A DNA stretch of 64,000 nucleotides from Termitomyces sp. T153. Its lineage: Eukaryota; Basidiomycota; Agaricomycetes; Agaricales; Lyophyllaceae. The stretch spans positions 161,151-225,150 of the forward strand of contig JACKQL020000078.1 in the NCBI GenBank assembly GCA_018296165.2, written 5' to 3'. Shown here piece by piece: positions 59,716-64,000 of this stretch. Both the position numbers and the translations under genes were made by a program. The notes under the pieces were generated by a model. The model worked only from the letters and a program-made list of their open reading frames with translations, was not told where the DNA came from and did no database searches. Position 1 is the first letter of the stretch. Each line of letters starts with the position of its first letter.

Positions 59716-61608
59716 TCACGCAGGATGAAATTCGAGCACGGCCATCTCACCTGTATGCCAAAGTTCGACAAACCGGAGATCAGCCTTGCCAGCAATATCA
59801 ATAAATTCCTCCATTGTACGCTCTCTACTGTTCAGCAAGACCATCGTAGCGATGTCTAGATTGTACTGGTGAACATTACCAGCACCATAATTCGGAAGTA
59901 ATGGCTCCGGTGCCTCCTTCAGTGTTAACGCAGAGTCGGCCTGGGGAGTTCCAGTATAATCACGATTCGTGTGCTGAAGGACATAGTCATCTGCGTTATA
60001 CAGATAAGTTAGCATATCCAGAAGCTTTGCAGGAGGGCCACGCACGGAGAAGGATGCAAGCACTGGGCTTTAAGACTGCGCGGATGTTGCGAAGAATCCG
60101 AATACATTTTTCATCCGACCAGTGCAACCTAATCATAGTAGTAATGTTAGGGTCCTGATGGAGGGATTTGTAGATAGATTGTTCACAAGATGTTCTTTAA
60201 CTGCGGATCCTTTACATCAGGAAGCACATGCTCAATGACCTATTGATACTCACGTAGTACACATCACACCCTTCAATCGGCGAATCAACGAAAAAATCAA
60301 TAGCCTTGAATTCGATACGTTTTTCAGCAATTGCAGAGGGCAGGAGCTCCGGCCAAACTTCCATCTCCGCTTGATGAATCCTATCGGGCCGATCCTGGAG
60401 CTTGAGCAGAAGATTCGGAAAGGCTTTGATCAGCTCCATAGCCATGGTTCCAATGCCCCCGCCAACATCATTGACGATTGTCCCAGCTGGATATTTTCCC
60501 CAAGGGAAGTCTATAGCTCTGCTGTGAGCGCCACATCCACGGACGGGAAAGAATAAAGCAAGAACGTACCTGAAAGAACGGCTGCTGCCTGTACGGCATC
60601 ATTCCATCCGCGCAACCCGAGAGCAAACAATGCTCCTTGTTTTGCACCCTCCGGAGTGCCCTGACAGTATCAAGCAATATGATCATCAATATGGCAAAAA
60701 ATAACAGTACCTCCTCGAAATATTCAAACAGAGATCCATCGAACCCCGTCATCCTGTTCCATGGCGATTGCTCGATTTTTTTCTGATTTGAATTTGTGAG
60801 AACGTCCACAATCATCATTGATGCCTTGTTAATCTCGTTACTTTGGATTTGATTAATCAGCGGGCCAGTGGAGGAATTCCATCGTGAGATGCAAAGTCGA
60901 GGTGTTTGATACTCACTAAAAAGATAAATAACCTGCTAGAGGGTTTGAAGAGACAAGTTGAATGCTCAGACGGTTGTTTGCGAAAAGATCTGTCGCAACT
61001 GTAAAACAAAGTATCCATGTAGAGTAAAAATGGCACTTCGAGGTTTGTCATAGAATGACAGACCTTCTCGGAAGATATGCTTAGTAGCTAATAGACGCAT
61101 GATTTGGCCAAGTTTCTCATGATCAACACCGGCTTTTTCTCCGATTTCCTTGATATGCATTCCTAACGGGCGTTCCTGAAGGATATCCGGTATCTTGAAC
61201 GTGATCACGACGTGCAAACAAATAGGTTCAAAGAACTGCCAAGGTCACCATCAATTATATACACTTTACGCAGATCTAAGCAGCACCCTAACCTGTGTTG
61301 CCCTCTGTCATGAAAGACAAACTCAATGAGAAATCCAAAGATCTATGAGAAGTCAGAAGCAGAGCGGCGTACATTGAGTACAGTATGGCTCGGCCGCGCG
61401 AGGGTCGCGCACAACTGAGCACAAGCACCTTCAAGTATATGAACGGCATCATTCAGTGGAGGGGAGGAGATCGCTGCGTCCATCGCATGAGAGTCCAGGC
61501 TGTTCAGAGAGAGGAGTGAGGAGTCCGTGAAGTGAGATTCAATTGATTTGCCGTCTCTTTTATAAGTGCGACTAGGGCAGAAATTTGTCGATTAGTAAGA
61601 GGCTCCAT
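59716..61608 (-). pseudogene. SAM-dependent O-methyltransferase, frameshifted (copy B)
   Basis: Same nine-exon plan as copy A, with SAM motif NDVGGGIGT, FDGSLFEYFEE and EPLLPNYG all readable. The seventh codon is CGA, so the copy A nonsense is absent. However, one T is missing in exon 1 near 61546 (plus strand CAATTGATTTG against CAATTGTATTTG in A). That shifts the frame within the dimerisation domain. The remaining exons appear open, so inactivation is recent and independent of copy A. Confidence 0.85.
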
Positions 61609-63065
61609 CGAGGATTAGGAATGCGCAAACGGTGCCTCGGCTTTTTATATGACGAGCAAAGGACTCGTTGGTGCTGAAAGTATCGTAAGATCATAAGAAG
61701 CAAAGCCATATTGAGGTAACATGATAACTTTTTCACCATTATCTCCTTCAGCCAGGTGCCGGTGGTCCGAGCTCGACTGGGAGCCGGGCCGATCGTCGGG
61801 CTTTTGAAGGCTTTAACACCTCAGGCCTTGTAAAAGGCTTTAGTAGCAAAGGTCTCCAGTTCATTATTTCACCTTCTATGATGATGTCCCAAAGTACTAC
61901 ACACCCTGCCATCTCTGTAAATTTTTATTTTTTCAGGAATTCTGTGCCAAACCTCTAACTACCCAAAATTTAGTAGCTCTAACTGTACCTGTAGTTAACA
62001 GATTATTGTATTGACCTTATGACTACAGCCTGATCGATACATATGGAGCTGGATTTACAGGATCGGCAAATGTGGAGCTGGATTTACAGGATCGGCAAAT
62101 GTGGAGCTGGATTTACAGGATCGGCAATAATATACCGTGTAATGTATCAACCGTGTTTGGGGGAGTTAATCACTGCTCACCTTGCTGCAAACTGCTGTTT
62201 CTCGCCATTAACAACATGAATATGCTCTACACTACCGGTTAATTCTGGATACGCTCCATGTGGAACCAATGGATTCCTTTGTGGTGCAAGTTCGAATTAT
62301 CTGATTTCAACACTGGAATTGTTGTCATTCCATCAAAATTTGATTTCTGTGTCAAAGCATCAGCTCTTCGTTACAGTTACGACGTATTGAGAGTTTCTGT
62401 ATTTTATGAATGTGAATAAATTGATTTCAAAGAACTGAGTCTATCGTATACAGAGCTACAAATGTTATTGACAGAGGGAGCAGGGAATACGTCACATTTG
62501 CACCGTCTCATGTTGAGCGTTCTGGAGAAAACATGTGAGAAAACTCGGGTTCAAGGAGGTAGATATACGAGAGGCCAAATCCACGCTATCTTGTGTTCGG
62601 AGGAAAGGAAGATGCAGATGCCATTGTGGTTCATTGATGGGAGATAAAGGGAAGATCAGAGAAGACATTATGAGAAGAGATTATATGAGATCATGGGATG
62701 TGAGATCGAGGTAAGACTCACAGAGTGTGTGATCTGGTACCGTTGGGGCATTTATCTACAGCTCTGTCAGCTGCTAGAAACATGACGAACATCATCCATG
62801 TGTTTGAAAAGGGAAGGTGGGTTTAAGGAGATCCTTCAAGTTCTAATCTTCACGTTTTTTGTTTGCACCCCCTGTCCATTTTGGACTCAATAGTAGTAGC
62901 TTCATGGCTGATAACGTGAAAAAGAGATGCCAACGAAATTACACAGTTGAATTACATATATGGCAATGCAAACAGGTTAAGAATAGACTTTTGACTTCTG
63001 ATTTACATCCTTAGAATGCGGTCCGCAGTTTTCCGGTATCGGCAGCTAAGTGCCGCAATTTACAT
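61609..63065. other. Intergenic, no recognised gene
   Basis: Counterpart of 18368-19763. Contains the three-unit repeat at 62044-62127. Confidence 0.5.
62044..62127. repeat. 29-bp tandem repeat, three units (one in copy A)
   Basis: Unit TGGAGCTGGATTTACAGGAT plus CGGCAAATG. Copy A has a single unit with one substitution at 18811-18839, so the expansion followed the duplication. Confidence 0.95.
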
Positions 63066-63344
63066 CTATGGTCGGCAACTAAGTGCCGGAATACAAAGTA
63101 GACTCCGACGGATGCCCAAGTCTTTTGAGAACGTACCCATTTGCACCATCTGGCAAGTGCCAGACGAGATATATGGAAGGTTACTACAGCTGCTACCCAC
63201 CAGTATATTGTCGGACGCCTTGTCCACCTTATTTGCCGCTCTGTCCGCCACCCTATCAATCGCCTCCCCAGGTCCATTATTGTGTTCCGTATTCGCCACC
63301 TCCTCAAGTACATTATTGGACACCTTATGCCACGTCTGTTCCAC
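63066..63344 (-). CDS. Small conserved ORF of unknown function, copy B
   Basis: Counterpart of 19764-20042, 92 codons, one amino-acid difference. The overlapping plus-strand frame is longer here (63016-63351), because copy A has TAA where B has CAA in the upstream part. That makes the plus frame less consistent between copies than the minus frame. Confidence 0.4.
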   Translation of the reverse strand: MEQTWHKVSNNVLEEVANTEHNNGPGEAIDRVADRAANKVDKASDNILVGSSCSNLPYISSGTCQMVQMGTFSKDLGIRRSLLCIPALSCRP

Positions 63345-63397
63345 TACATAAACGTAATTTGTTTAAGCCCTGCACTCAGACTAGAATACCCCGTTAA

Positions 63398-64000
63398 CAC
63401 TTCCCAAAAGCCATACCATGCTATTATTATCCGCCGCGGCCTTGTTGGATACCTTATCCAACTCCGCTTTTTCTGTATTAATCCGGAGATAAACTCGGTG
63501 AACTTTGTTTTTAGCTCTCAACTTACTGCACTAGCTAATTGGCGTACTAACCTAGACTATTCTTAATGACACGCGTACATGGGTTGTATTCGAAAGACAC
63601 CGCTGGGTATTGTCAATGTATATTTCATTTCAACAAGAGGACTCTACCTGTACACCCTCAGTACGCAGCCATTTTGACCTGTTATTCTGTGTGATCCTGA
63701 TAATCAAAGCCGTCATCACACGTCTATTTCTTGCCAACTTTCCAACCTCTGGCGATATGGCAACCACTACTATTTCCGAGGTATGACTTTGACAAGATCT
63801 GTTGATGTGTAGTTAGAAAATTCTATGACGGACAGGGCACGCACCGAAATTGTAAGCAAAAATGTAGATGACCACCAATGCTAGTCAACCAGGCTGTTGC
63901 ATTTCCTTTATGATTTAACTCTTGGTAGATGCCTCAGCTGCCTATGCTCTTTAATTATCTGGGCCTGCAAAGGAGAATGACCCAAACTGTGGTCCCATTG
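63398..64000. other. Non-coding end of copy B within window
   Basis: Collinear with 20096-20697. No recognised gene. The palindrome near 63433-63452 is conserved. Confidence 0.4.

Larger units (their letters stand above)
50681..64000. repeat. Segmental duplication, copy B (continues past window)
   Basis: Collinear with 5961-20697 in the same orientation. Both genes in it carry inactivating mutations. The match is still in progress at the last base of the window. Confidence 0.95.

Overview
The window looks like a repeat-rich stretch of an Agaricomycete (mushroom-type basidiomycete) nuclear genome. The evidence is 48-70 nt GT-AG introns, a NACHT-WD40 NLR-like gene with near-identical WD repeats, a KDZ DNA transposon with a CxC2-type domain, Ty3 chromoviruses of the self-primed Tf1/sushi type, a class-I O-methyltransferase and an SFP1-like zinc-finger gene. 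I found no rRNA or functional tRNA gene. Gene models were built by eye from reading frames and splice signals; no similarity search was run.

Layout. 1-5.9 kb: decayed, CpG-poor DNA with a Ty3-type gag-protease remnant and an unrecognised degenerate gene. 5961-20697 (copy A) and 50681-64000 (copy B) are two direct copies of one segmental duplication, and both run on past the part that can be compared here. Each copy holds, in order: an NLR-like gene (minus), a GC-richer stretch with no recognised gene, an O-methyltransferase gene (minus), and a short conserved ORF. Between the copies lie a decayed SFP1-like zinc-finger gene (21.9-23.5 kb), a 7-kb Ty3 chromovirus with LTRs and TSD (25.6-32.5 kb) split by a younger solo LTR, an older truncated relative (33.9-36.4 kb), a cluster of tRNA-like SINE-type repeats (37.1-37.9 kb), an unrecognised acidic-repeat gene (38.3-40 kb), a KDZ transposon split by a solo LTR (40.7-45.3 kb), and further decayed coding debris (45.3-50.7 kb).

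Fate of the duplicates. NLR copy A can be modelled as an intact 1781-residue protein with six introns and 22 WD repeats. Copy B has 11 WD repeats, three nonsense codons and a frameshift. The O-methyltransferase is broken in both copies, but by different single mutations, so it was probably intact when duplicated.

A strong feature of the whole window is CpG depletion over transposons and over the body of the NLR genes, with sharp return of CpG at the NLR first exon. The two LTRs of the chromovirus differ largely as TG/CA pairs, the mark of decayed methylated CpG. CpG content therefore works as a relative clock for the insertions.
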